Positions 7,121 to 13,693 of a stretch of DNA of 40,546 nt are shown here, in pieces (positions within the stretch are counted from its first letter, which is position 1; each line of letters begins with the position of its first letter). Source of the DNA: an uncultured Cytophagaceae bacterium (GTDB lineage: Bacteria; Bacteroidota; Bacteroidia; Cytophagales; Spirosomataceae). The DNA lies in NCBI GenBank assembly GCA_903898715.1, contig CAIUGL010000076.1, positions 1 through 40,546 of the forward strand, read 5' to 3'. The notes under the pieces were generated by a model. That model saw nothing but the letters and a program-made list of their open reading frames with translations. It was not told the origin of the DNA and ran no database searches. The position numbers were made by a program, and so were the translations under genes.

Positions 7121-7807
7121 ATGAAAACACGATTACTGATACTATGCTTTTTGGCAAGCTTTACGGCACAGTCGGCCGTCCTAGACTCCTTGCAAAAAGA
7201 GGCAAAATACTTGCCATTATACGGGCAGAAAGCCCTGTCTAAAAAAGACCAAACGGAACTAACCCAATTTGTAGAGTCCTGTGATGCGAGTTTTGGCTCG
7301 CGGAAAGAGGCCAGCGATTTCTTCGTGGAACGTGCTTGGGAGTATGTAACCGCCGGAAAATTAGATACGGCAACCTACCGGTTTAACTTATTGCATGCTT
7401 TGAATGACCAGTCGGTGGATGCCTATTGGGGCCTCGGTGTCATCACCTTTCAGCGCAAGGATTTTCCTAAAGCCATTGAGTTTTTAGAAAAAGGATTGGG
7501 CTTGGATACGGCGCAGGCGATCTTGCGTGTCGACTTAGCGGTGGTTCAATTGAGTTGTTATTTGAAGCAAATGGAATGTGGAACGTTGGATGGGGTAGAG
7601 GGGCATTTGGCGATTGCGTTGCGCCAACAACCCGGATATGGGATGGCGTGGATGAAGCGTGCGCAAGTGGCATATTTGCAAGAGCGCTATGCAGAGGCGT
7701 GGACGTATTTACATACCTGTAGGAAGCTGGACATCACGCAGCTGGACATTAGTTTAGGCCAATTATTAGCGGAAAAAATGCCTGATCCAGAGGGCGTATT
7801 TAAGTAA
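7121..7807 (+). CDS. Exported TPR-repeat protein, function unknown
   Basis: A 228-residue protein with a short N-terminal signal-like segment (MKTRLLILCFLASFTAQSA), suggesting export to the periplasm. The middle and C-terminal parts carry about two to three tetratricopeptide-like helix pairs, clearest in AYWGLGVITFQRKDFPKAIE around residues 105-125 and GMAWMKRAQVAYLQERYAEA around 180-200. TPRs bind protein partners, and no catalytic motif is visible. The frame opens at a TTG at 7112, but ATG 7121 gives the better signal peptide. It lies 11 bp after rhlE and 6 bp before the GH3 gene, so it is probably co-transcribed. Confidence 0.75.
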   Translation: MKTRLLILCFLASFTAQSAVLDSLQKEAKYLPLYGQKALSKKDQTELTQFVESCDASFGSRKEASDFFVERAWEYVTAGKLDTATYRFNLLHALNDQSVDAYWGLGVITFQRKDFPKAIEFLEKGLGLDTAQAILRVDLAVVQLSCYLKQMECGTLDGVEGHLAIALRQQPGYGMAWMKRAQVAYLQERYAEAWTYLHTCRKLDITQLDISLGQLLAEKMPDPEGVFK

Positions 7808-7813
7808 AAGAGT

Positions 7814-9316
7814 ATGGGAATTCGGTCATTTTTCGCGAAACCATTTGCCAAACGCATCGTGAAACAGCATCAGCGTTCGCATGCCCAGGCGGTTCAAATT
7901 CAGGAAAATTGGTTGAAAGAAAACCTGAAGAAAGCCGAAAAAACAATCTTTGGCCAAGCCTACGAATTCGACAAAATCCGAAATTATTTAGAGTACAAAA
8001 TCCGTGTCCCTATTGCGGAATATGAGGATTTAAAGACTTACATCGACGAGATGGTTTTAGGTTCGCCAGACATATTATGGCCTGGCAAACCGGCTTATTT
8101 TGCGAAGACATCAGGCACCACCTCGGGTGCGAAATACATACCTATTTCGAAGGAATCCATGCCTTTTCATATTGCTGGCGCGCGCGATGCCTTATTGCAT
8201 TACGTACACCACTCCGGAAATGCGGCCTTTTTGGATCAAAAATTGATTTTTCTATCGGGTTCTCCGGAGTTGGAAACGAAAAATGGGATACCTACGGGTC
8301 GGCTTTCGGGTATTGTGAATCACCATGTTCCGGGTTATTTGCGCGGGAATCAATTGCCAACGTATGCGACGAATTGTATTGATGATTGGGAGGAGAAATT
8401 GAGCGCGATTGTGGGGGAGACGATCGGCCAACGGATGGGATTGATATCTGGAATTCCGCCTTGGGTACAGATGTATTTTGATCGCTTGGAGGCGCAGTCG
8501 GGCCAAAAAATAGGTGACTTATTTCCTGATTTTCAGTTGTTTGTGACGGGTGGGGTGAATTTTGAACCATACCGACAAAAACTTATGGAGTCGATTGGAC
8601 GGGATATTGATGTGGTAGAAACCTATCCGGCATCGGAAGGATTCATCGCATTTCAGGATTCGACTGGTGAGGAGGGTTTATTGCTGAATGTGGATGGCGG
8701 AATTTTTTATGAGTTTGTTCCCACGGAAACCTATTTCACCGCAACGCCGAAGCGGCTCTCATTAGCGGAGGTGCAGGTGGGCGTAAATTATGCGTTATTG
8801 ATGTCTACGAACGCAGGTTTGTGGTCTTATTCGATTGGGGACACGGTCAAATTTGTGTCCTTGAATCCATTCCGGATTGTGGTGACGGGAAGAATTAAGC
8901 ATTTTATTTCGGCTTTTGGGGAGCATGTGATTGCGGAGGAAGTGGAGCGTGCGATGGCTGAGGCGCGCAAGGCCTATCCCGAAGTGCAGTTGGTGGAGTT
9001 CACCGTTGCCCCGCAAGTAAACCCCGAAAAAGGCGATTTGCCGCACCATGAGTGGTTGGTGGAACTATCCGGCCCCTTACCAGACAAAGCAGGATTTCAA
9101 GCCATTTTAGAGGCCTCTATGCGTGCGCAAAATATTTACTACCAAGATTTGATTACGGGCAAGGTGTTGCGTGGATTGGAATTGACGATTTTGGCGCCGA
9201 ATGCATTCATTGATTATATGAAATCGCAGGGTAAGTTGGGCGGTCAAAACAAGGTCCCTCGATTATCGAATGACCGGACCATTGCGGATGGTTTACGCGC
9301 CTTTGCGGCGAATTAA
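7814..9316 (+). CDS. GH3-family acyl-adenylating enzyme (acyl-acid-amido synthetase-like)
   Basis: A 500-residue member of the GH3 auxin-responsive promoter family, ANL-superfamily enzymes that in plants adenylate carboxylic acids and join them to amino acids. The nucleotide-binding motif AKTSGTTSGAKYIP lies at about residues 97-110. Downstream are a VTGGVNFEPYRQKL strand-helix, VETYPASEGF corresponding to the second nucleotide motif, and YSIGDTVKF, the third, which carries the ribose-contacting Asp. Bacterial GH3 proteins are common in Bacteroidota, but their substrates are mostly unknown. It starts 6 bp after the TPR gene, and its stop overlaps the convergent mscL stop by 4 bp. Confidence 0.88.
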   Translation: MGIRSFFAKPFAKRIVKQHQRSHAQAVQIQENWLKENLKKAEKTIFGQAYEFDKIRNYLEYKIRVPIAEYEDLKTYIDEMVLGSPDILWPGKPAYFAKTSGTTSGAKYIPISKESMPFHIAGARDALLHYVHHSGNAAFLDQKLIFLSGSPELETKNGIPTGRLSGIVNHHVPGYLRGNQLPTYATNCIDDWEEKLSAIVGETIGQRMGLISGIPPWVQMYFDRLEAQSGQKIGDLFPDFQLFVTGGVNFEPYRQKLMESIGRDIDVVETYPASEGFIAFQDSTGEEGLLLNVDGGIFYEFVPTETYFTATPKRLSLAEVQVGVNYALLMSTNAGLWSYSIGDTVKFVSLNPFRIVVTGRIKHFISAFGEHVIAEEVERAMAEARKAYPEVQLVEFTVAPQVNPEKGDLPHHEWLVELSGPLPDKAGFQAILEASMRAQNIYYQDLITGKVLRGLELTILAPNAFIDYMKSQGKLGGQNKVPRLSNDRTIADGLRAFAAN

Positions 9317-9693
9317 TTTTTCCCTTGTTTCTTGAGTTGATCCCGAATTTCGGTCAGCAATTTGTCGGTGGAACTCAGGCTCTCATCCTTGGGTTCGTCG
9401 GTGATTTTCAATTTATTAATCCCTTTAATCGCTAAAAACAACACGAAGGCAATCATGAAAAACTGGATGGTTGCGGCAAGAGATTTGCCATATTTGACGG
9501 CACCCCAGGATAGCTTGTCGATGTCGGCCACGCCCGCTGCATGGGTTGCCGGGGCTAAAATTAATGGCGTAATCACGTCTTCTACCAATGAATTAATGAT
9601 GCTCGAAAACGCTGCTCCGATCACGACGGCCACGGAAAGTTCGATGACATTTCCTTTAATGGCGAAGGCTTTAAATTCTTTTATCCAGGACAT
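9313..9693 (-). CDS. mscL: Large-conductance mechanosensitive channel MscL
   Basis: A 126-residue inner-membrane channel that opens under membrane tension and releases solutes during hypo-osmotic shock. Start ATG 9693 gives MSWIKEFKAFAIKGNVIEL, which aligns with the E. coli N-terminal amphipathic helix; the upstream open frame to 9720 is not needed. TM1 contains VAVVIGAAFSSIINSLVEDV, TM2 is IQFFMIAFVLFLAIKGIN, and the C-terminus is a charged helix. The loop between TM1 and TM2 is of normal length. It is single-gene and convergent with GH3. A repeat island begins less than 30 bp upstream of its start. Confidence 0.95.
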   Translation of the reverse strand: MSWIKEFKAFAIKGNVIELSVAVVIGAAFSSIINSLVEDVITPLILAPATHAAGVADIDKLSWGAVKYGKSLAATIQFFMIAFVLFLAIKGINKLKITDEPKDESLSSTDKLLTEIRDQLKKQGKN

Positions 9694-9698
9694 GGGTG

Positions 9699-9706
9699 CA
9701 AAGGTA
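9699..9706 (-). promoter_or_regulatory. -7 element of mscL, almost touching the start codon
   Basis: On the minus strand TACCTTTG (exact TAnnTTTG) is followed by CACCC and then the mscL ATG. Transcription starting a few bases downstream would give a leaderless or near-leaderless mRNA. The -33 region would fall in the repeat island at about 9725-9730, where no TTTG is seen. Confidence 0.4.
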
Positions 9707-9812
9707 GGGAAATCTGTCATCAGTCGCTAGTCACTAGTCGTCAGTGGTTAGTGGTCAGTGGTCAGTAGTCAGTCCGGAGGTAATGAGTCCGGAGGGAAAG
9801 AGTCTGAAGTCG

Positions 9813-9857
9813 GGAGAAATTGATAGCCCCATGCTTTAGCGTGGGGTTTTTAGTTCG
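9813..9857 (+). repeat. 45-bp hairpin element, copy 1 (terminator-like)
   Basis: This 45-bp segment is identical to 38861-38905. It contains an 8-bp stem, CCCCATGC (9827-9834) with GCGTGGGG (9839-9846) including one G-T wobble, a TTTA loop, then TTTTTAG. On the plus strand this has the form of a rho-independent terminator, and could stop read-through about 0.5 kb after the GH3 gene. Its exact repetition inside two islands also fits a REP-like or IS-end-derived hairpin. Confidence 0.75.
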
Positions 9858-9906
9858 AAGTCATCAGTCCGAAGGATACTTTTATAAATATCTTGGCGCT
9901 CAGTTC

Positions 9907-10170
9907 TCAATTTTTATAATGCCCCCTAAGATTCAAGATTAAAATTTGATCCGGATGAACGCTATAAATTAGGCGGTGTTTATCTGTAATTCTTCTGGAC
10001 CAAAAACCCGTTAAAACATGTTTAAGTTTTTCAGGCTTTCCGATGCCTTCATATGGGTTTTTTTCAATTGAATCAATTAGTAATTCAATCCGCTTTAAAA
10101 TTGATTTTTGATTTGTGGATTTCCAATGAGCAAGATCAGTTAACGCTTGTGCAGAAAGTTTTATTTCCAC
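9907..10170 (-). CDS. yoeB: YoeB/Txe-family mRNA interferase toxin
   Basis: An 87-residue RelE-superfamily toxin aligning over its whole length with E. coli YoeB, a ribosome-dependent endoribonuclease that cuts mRNA in the A site. Conserved stretches are NPYEGIGKPEKLKH, TGFWSRRITDKHRLIYS and the C-terminal GHY. The catalytic residues Glu46, Arg65, His83 and Tyr84 of E. coli correspond here to Glu47, Arg66, His84 and Tyr85, all present, so the toxin should be active. Its ATG lies inside the antitoxin 3' end (10-bp overlap), the usual antitoxin-first coupling. The pair lies within repeat island 1, consistent with an acquired, self-maintaining cassette. Confidence 0.92.
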   Translation of the reverse strand: MEIKLSAQALTDLAHWKSTNQKSILKRIELLIDSIEKNPYEGIGKPEKLKHVLTGFWSRRITDKHRLIYSVHPDQILILNLRGHYKN

Positions 10171-10406
10171 AATAAATCCGGAGAGAAAGTCGTGTAATTT
10201 CCATTTTCCACGTCTTTCATTCCGCCTAACACCTTGTTAACTATTTCGGCGTTATATGAGGATTCAAATTCTTCAAAAGTGATATTATTATCCAAAAGCC
10301 ATTTTGATATTAGCTCCAATTCTTTTTGGTCTTTTGGTAGAATTTGAATTGATTTTTTCATATTCAAATGTAATGTTTTTTTACATATAAGTTCGAGCGT
10401 GTTCAT
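10161..10406 (-). CDS. Antitoxin partner of YoeB (not YefM-like)
   Basis: An 81-residue small protein directly upstream of, and overlapping, the toxin gene. It does not look like Phd/YefM. The central KDQKELELISKWLLDNN and the end with FSPDLLWK resemble short acidic antitoxin-like proteins (DUF2683-like) that pair with RelE/ParE-type toxins in Bacteroidota; this comparison is from memory. The C-terminal acidic half would neutralise the toxin. Start is ATG 10406, or Met16 at 10361, which begins the more family-like part (MKKSIQILPKDQ). An inverted repeat overlapping the promoter just upstream suggests autorepression. Confidence 0.75.
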   Translation of the reverse strand: MNTLELICKKTLHLNMKKSIQILPKDQKELELISKWLLDNNITFEEFESSYNAEIVNKVLGGMKDVENGNYTTFSPDLLWK

Positions 10407-10438
10407 GGGTTAGGATTTAAAGTTGTAACCCAAAATTA
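10407..10438 (-). promoter_or_regulatory. Toxin-antitoxin promoter with operator-like inverted repeat
   Basis: Reading the minus strand, TAATTTTG at 10438-10431 is an exact TAnnTTTG -7 element. Directly overlapping it is an inverted repeat, GGGTTA (10407-10412) with TAACCC (10426-10431), centred on TTTAAA and ending at the antitoxin ATG. A repressor bound here would block transcription, as expected for an autoregulated toxin-antitoxin operon. No good -33 TTTG is seen. Confidence 0.5.
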
Positions 10439-10440
10439 CG

Positions 10441-10759
10441 TCTCGAAGGATGCATTAGCTATTCTGTTTTTGACTGAATGATAGATTATCAGTCCAACTA
10501 GACACTAGACGTTAGACGCTGGACGCTAGACATGTGTAAAAGTATCCTCCGGACTAATTCTATTTGGACTCTTTTTCTCCGGACTCATTCCCTTCGGACT
10601 AACGTCTAGTGTCTGACGTCTAACGTCTATTTTGACTGACGACTAGTGACTAGCGACTAGCAATTTTCTTTCTTTGTCAAATTTCTGTTTTCTACCGAAT
10701 CGTTTACAAAGCGTATTTAAATATTTCTATTTCTTTGTTTTCCGATAAGCAGAATTCGC
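10441..10759. other. Intergenic stretch: right half of island 1 plus leader of the next gene
   Basis: No gene is visible. Up to 10660 it is made of short repeats: TAGACG-type units, CTCCGGACT/CTTCGGACT units, CGTCTAACGTC units and the right 24-bp arm. From 10661 to 10759 it is AT-rich leader. That leader holds TATTTCTTTGTTTTCCG at 10728-10744, which recurs with one change at 13628-13644 before the giant gene, and GTCAAATTTCTG at 10676-10687, a weak match to the GTC[A/C]AACTTTTG motif. Confidence 0.7.
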
Positions 10760-11020
10760 ATGAAATGTTATCGCATACGTGAGCAATCTCGCGTGACGTT
10801 TTTGATGGGAAATCAAATTGGCTCTTCCGAATTGGAATATGACCAATTGAGCGGAAGGCTTATTATTAGTTTTTTGCTGCAAGAAGGCAAAAAAATTCGG
10901 ATGACACACACCTTAAGTTTAGACGATTTTCAGTTGTTTGAAATACGCTGGGAAAGGTTTAAAGTATCCGACGAGATATTTTTCGACTTGGGAGAATTTA
11001 CCCGAGTTATGGCTACATAA
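10760..11020 (+). CDS. Small protein of unknown function
   Basis: An 86-residue soluble protein beginning MKCYRIREQSRVTFLMGNQI. I do not recognise the family. It is rich in charged and aromatic residues with alternating hydrophobics (for example RLIISFLLQEGKKIRMTH), suggesting a small beta-rich fold; there is no signal peptide or membrane segment. A strong rho-independent terminator 28 bp after the stop supports it being a real, singly transcribed gene, as does the AT-rich leader. It sits just upstream of the two AraC regulator genes. Confidence 0.6.
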   Translation: MKCYRIREQSRVTFLMGNQIGSSELEYDQLSGRLIISFLLQEGKKIRMTHTLSLDDFQLFEIRWERFKVSDEIFFDLGEFTRVMAT

Positions 11021-11047
11021 AATGTATTTTAGAACAAGGAGTATTAG

Positions 11048-11079
11048 AAACCCAGTCGATTTTTTCGGTTGGGTTTTTT
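11048..11079 (+). terminator. Rho-independent terminator
   Basis: AAACCCAGTCGA (11048-11059) pairs with TCGGTTGGGTTT (11065-11076) as a 12-bp stem including two G-T wobbles, with a five-T loop and further T residues after the stem. It ends the transcript of the 86-residue gene and separates it from the AraC genes. Confidence 0.85.
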
Positions 11080-11103
11080 GTTATTACATGCTTCCTCAGT
11101 ACC

Positions 11104-12309
11104 TTGACCGCCAAACAAAACAAAACAACATCACAATTGCAGTATACCATTGAATATGTCTACTACTTCGCCCTATCCACACTTCTGTGGATTTTTGGGT
11201 TCAATTTAGTACTCCGAAAAGGGCACGCCGCAACTAAATTTTTGGGCTTCTATTTTATTACTTTTGGTGTTCGACTATTTCTTTCTTTTTACGCTACAGA
11301 TGGCCGAATTTTGGAATATCCGCACCTTTTTCGCGTCTTATCTCCCTTTCATTTCCTATTTGGACCACTGGCATTTCTTTTTCTTCGTTACATTCTAACC
11401 CCAAATAAAAAATTTACGCGTTGGCATTGCCTGCACTTTCTACCTTTTGTCTTGCATGCAGCGGAATTGATGCCGTTCTATTTTGGTCCTGTGGAGAATA
11501 AATTGGAAGAGATCCAGCAGGTATTTCAGGCTCAATCTCTCGTTAATTATGTCAGTCATGCGGGTATTGTTCCAATCAAAATTATATCCCTGCTTAAGTT
11601 GGCATCTGTCGGCGGATACGCCATCGCGGGAATCATTTTATTAGCCAAATTCATTTCCCAAAATTCAAAGGCCTTTTACCAAAAAAACAAACTTATCCTC
11701 AATTGGCTCATCGCCGACGCGACGATTCGTTTTGTTTCCTTGATCTGTGTGATTGCTTATGCAACAGGAAAAATTAGCTTTAATAACCTAAATTTTTCAT
11801 ACGCAGATTTATTGATGCATTTAGATGCAACATTTAACGTGATTGTTGTTTTTCTGTATCCCTATTTATTGGATGGGCCTCAATTTACTTCATTGGTACA
11901 CAGATTGAATGAAGGAGAGCGTATACCAGAAGCGGGTGAGAATCCACAGAAACTTCAGAAATACCGACAAATTTCCGCTAACCTTGAGCAGCTTTTGGAA
12001 GATGATGCGATTTTTCTAAATCCACAGCTGGTACAAGAACATGTGGCCAATCGGCTTCAAATTCCCGTGCGGGAACTGTCGCGCGCGATCTCGTATGTTT
12101 ATGGTCTAAGCTTCCCCGATTTTATCAATACCTGGCGAATTCAATACCTAGTGGAGAAGCGAAAATCTAATGAGGTCTGGCGCGCTTATTCACTCGAAGT
12201 ACTTGCAGAGTCCGGCGGCTTTGGTTCTCGTCAAGGCTTATCTAACGCAACCAATCGTTTATACCAAACAAGCCCAGGTAAGTACTTTAGTTCAAATGGC
12301 GAGGAATAA
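11104..12309 (+). CDS. Membrane-anchored AraC-family transcriptional regulator (first of two)
   Basis: A protein of about 400 residues with an N-terminal half of some six to seven hydrophobic segments (from YVYYFALSTLLWIFGFNLVL to about residue 255) and a C-terminal AraC-type double helix-turn-helix from about residue 290. The last part reads VLAESGGFGSRQGLSNATNRL, matching the second HTH. Such membrane-embedded AraC proteins are frequent in Bacteroidota and are thought to link an envelope signal to transcription. No in-frame ATG exists near the 5' end. The start is TTG 11104, or TTG 11140, which aligns better with the N-terminus of the paralogue at 12408. The two share LRKG after the first helix and the GFGSRQ motif. 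Confidence 0.8.
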   Translation: MTAKQNKTTSQLQYTIEYVYYFALSTLLWIFGFNLVLRKGHAATKFLGFYFITFGVRLFLSFYATDGRILEYPHLFRVLSPFHFLFGPLAFLFLRYILTPNKKFTRWHCLHFLPFVLHAAELMPFYFGPVENKLEEIQQVFQAQSLVNYVSHAGIVPIKIISLLKLASVGGYAIAGIILLAKFISQNSKAFYQKNKLILNWLIADATIRFVSLICVIAYATGKISFNNLNFSYADLLMHLDATFNVIVVFLYPYLLDGPQFTSLVHRLNEGERIPEAGENPQKLQKYRQISANLEQLLEDDAIFLNPQLVQEHVANRLQIPVRELSRAISYVYGLSFPDFINTWRIQYLVEKRKSNEVWRAYSLEVLAESGGFGSRQGLSNATNRLYQTSPGKYFSSNGEE

Positions 12310-12324
12310 GCCCATTTTGCAATT

Positions 12325-12381
12325 GTCAAACTTTTGTATTGAACCAAAATCGTTACATAGTCTTTTGTCCAACTTTTGCTT
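12325..12381 (+). promoter_or_regulatory. Two copies of a GTC[A/C]AACTTTTG motif upstream of the second AraC gene
   Basis: GTCAAACTTTTG at 12325-12336 and GTCCAACTTTTG at 12367-12378 are separated by exactly 42 bp, about four helical turns, in the gap before ATG 12408. The second copy extends to GTCCAACTTTTGCTT and is repeated exactly at 13576-13590 before the giant gene. Possible AraC-type binding sites; inferred. Confidence 0.45.
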
Positions 12382-12407
12382 TTTTGTTGGCATAACACTT
12401 GTTATAC

Positions 12408-13568
12408 ATGTCAAATAATATCGGGCCGCTTTATTTCTTTTCCTTGGTGAGTTCACTTTGTGTACTCTTTGGCTTAAACTTTTTGTTGCGTAAAGGCAAG
12501 TTGATCGTTGCAAAGGTATTAGCTATTCAGTTTTTAGTGATTGCCTATTTAGTGGTTGCTGCCTTTTTTCTGTTGCCAGAAAACATCATTGATACCCCTT
12601 ATTTCTATCGAACTTCAGCTCCGCTTTTTTATACCCTACCGCCTCTGAGTTTTTTGTTTCTGTGGTATTTATTACATCCGCGCGCAAAATTTAAGTGGAT
12701 ACATTTGGTCTTTTTTATACCATTCATACTCCAGCTCATTGAGAACACGCCTTATTATTTAAGTTCCAGAGAAGTAAAAGTGGAAGAGGTGAAATGGATG
12801 CTTTCACAAGGGGATTATTTTGCCTACAATCCACGTTTTTTATGGTTCGATCCCTATTACCACGTATACGCAAAACTGGCGATGTACTTCTTGTTCTATA
12901 TTGCGATGGTGTACTTTTATCTTCAATTTAGATTAGATAAACGGAACGAGGTGTTGTTTAACAAGGGAATTTTTCACTTTTGGATTATCGGTATTTTGCT
13001 TTTTCGTTTGTGTACGGTTATCTATTTATGGTATTTATTTATATATACAGACGAAGGGAAATACTCCTTTATCGCTACGGATTATCTATTAGTTGCAGAA
13101 TTCGTTTTCCATCTATTTTACTTAGCGATTAACCCCAAGTTACTAGATCTAAATATCCTTGCGGAAAATTTGCGTGGCCCAGAAAAGGAGGAGGCTATAT
13201 TAAGTTCTGATGAAGAGGCTCGTTTGGTGGCTTTAGCTGAGAAGGTAGAAGATTATTTTAAAACGACCGAAGTGTTTTTGAACTCGCAGTTGAGTGCTGA
13301 ATTATTAGGGTCGCTGACAGGGCATCCGCACCGACAAATCGGCCAGGCGATTAAACACGTGCATAACATTTCATTTCGAGATTATCTAAACAATTACCGC
13401 ATTCAATACTTAGAAGAACGCTTGTTGGGCCCTCAAAGCGATGCCAAATTCTCCATCGAAACAATCGCTGAATCAGCAGGTTTTGGATCACGCCAAAGTT
13501 TTTACACCGCCTTCCGAAAAGCCAAAGGATGCACACCTAAAGAGTATTTTAGCCAAAAATTAGGTTAA
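12408..13568 (+). CDS. Membrane-anchored AraC-family transcriptional regulator (second of two)
   Basis: A 386-residue paralogue of the preceding gene product with the same build: about seven hydrophobic segments in residues 1-245 (starting GPLYFFSLVSSLCVLFGLNF), a short acidic linker, then an AraC-type DNA-binding domain at about 285-385. The second HTH is well conserved (IETIAESAGFGSRQSFYTAF) and ends with CTPKEYF, the usual AraC P-x-x-Y-F. ATG 12408 is chosen; the frame opens three codons earlier at a TTG. It lies directly upstream of the giant adhesin gene in the same direction, 125 bp away, and shares an upstream 15-bp motif with it, so it is the prime candidate regulator. Confidence 0.87.
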   Translation: MSNNIGPLYFFSLVSSLCVLFGLNFLLRKGKLIVAKVLAIQFLVIAYLVVAAFFLLPENIIDTPYFYRTSAPLFYTLPPLSFLFLWYLLHPRAKFKWIHLVFFIPFILQLIENTPYYLSSREVKVEEVKWMLSQGDYFAYNPRFLWFDPYYHVYAKLAMYFLFYIAMVYFYLQFRLDKRNEVLFNKGIFHFWIIGILLFRLCTVIYLWYLFIYTDEGKYSFIATDYLLVAEFVFHLFYLAINPKLLDLNILAENLRGPEKEEAILSSDEEARLVALAEKVEDYFKTTEVFLNSQLSAELLGSLTGHPHRQIGQAIKHVHNISFRDYLNNYRIQYLEERLLGPQSDAKFSIETIAESAGFGSRQSFYTAFRKAKGCTPKEYFSQKLG

Positions 13569-13575
13569 TTAATTA

Positions 13576-13693
13576 GTCCAACTTTTGCTTGAGTCAGTTT
13601 TCTTGACACATCTCCAAGACTCATTTTTATTTCTTTGTTTGCCGTAATTTCCATTTGATGGGTTCTACGCGCGCAACTTAGTTTTAAAATTGT
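13576..13693 (+). promoter_or_regulatory. Upstream control region of the giant adhesin gene
   Basis: This gap holds GTCCAACTTTTGCTT (13576-13590), an exact copy of 12367-12381. A looser second half, AGTCAGTTTTCTTG, follows directly, as in the tandem half-sites of AraC operators. TATTTCTTTGTTTGCCG (13628-13644) repeats 10728-10744 with one change. A possible promoter is TTTG (13654-13657), 21 bp, TAGTTTTA (13679-13686; one mismatch to TAnnTTTG), giving a very short leader. The promoter call is weak; the repeats are exact observations. Confidence 0.4.

Larger units (their letters stand above)
9720..10660. repeat. Intergenic repeat island 1, dyad-arranged, carrying a toxin-antitoxin pair
   Basis: About 940 bp bounded by a 24-bp perfect inverted repeat: 9722-9745 equals the reverse complement of 10635-10658. 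Going inward on the left are GTCAGTGG-type repeats (9740-9771), AGTCCGGAGG units (9771-9795) and a 45-bp hairpin element (9813-9857). Going inward on the right are GACTAGTGACTAG, then CGTCTAACGTC (10610-10628), then CCTTCGGACT and CTCCGGACT units in reverse orientation (10547-10600), then TAGACGTTAGACG units (10500-10531). The toxin-antitoxin genes lie in the centre. Islands at 37694-37797 and 38807-39146 have the same ordered composition. No target-site duplication or transposase is visible. Confidence 0.75.

Noticed and set aside
9694-9720. Upstream extension of the mscL frame (9 codons).
   Set aside because: MSWIKEF aligns directly with the known MscL N-terminus, and the extension would run through the -7 element.
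10938-11153. Open frame of 71 codons overlapping the 86-residue gene and the terminator.
   Set aside because: It spans a strong rho-independent terminator, overlaps real genes in another frame and has no family features.
11175-11192. ATCCACA-CTTC-TGTGGAT dyad resembling two facing DnaA boxes.
   Set aside because: It lies inside the coding sequence of the first AraC protein, each half differs from the DnaA box consensus, and no other boxes cluster nearby.
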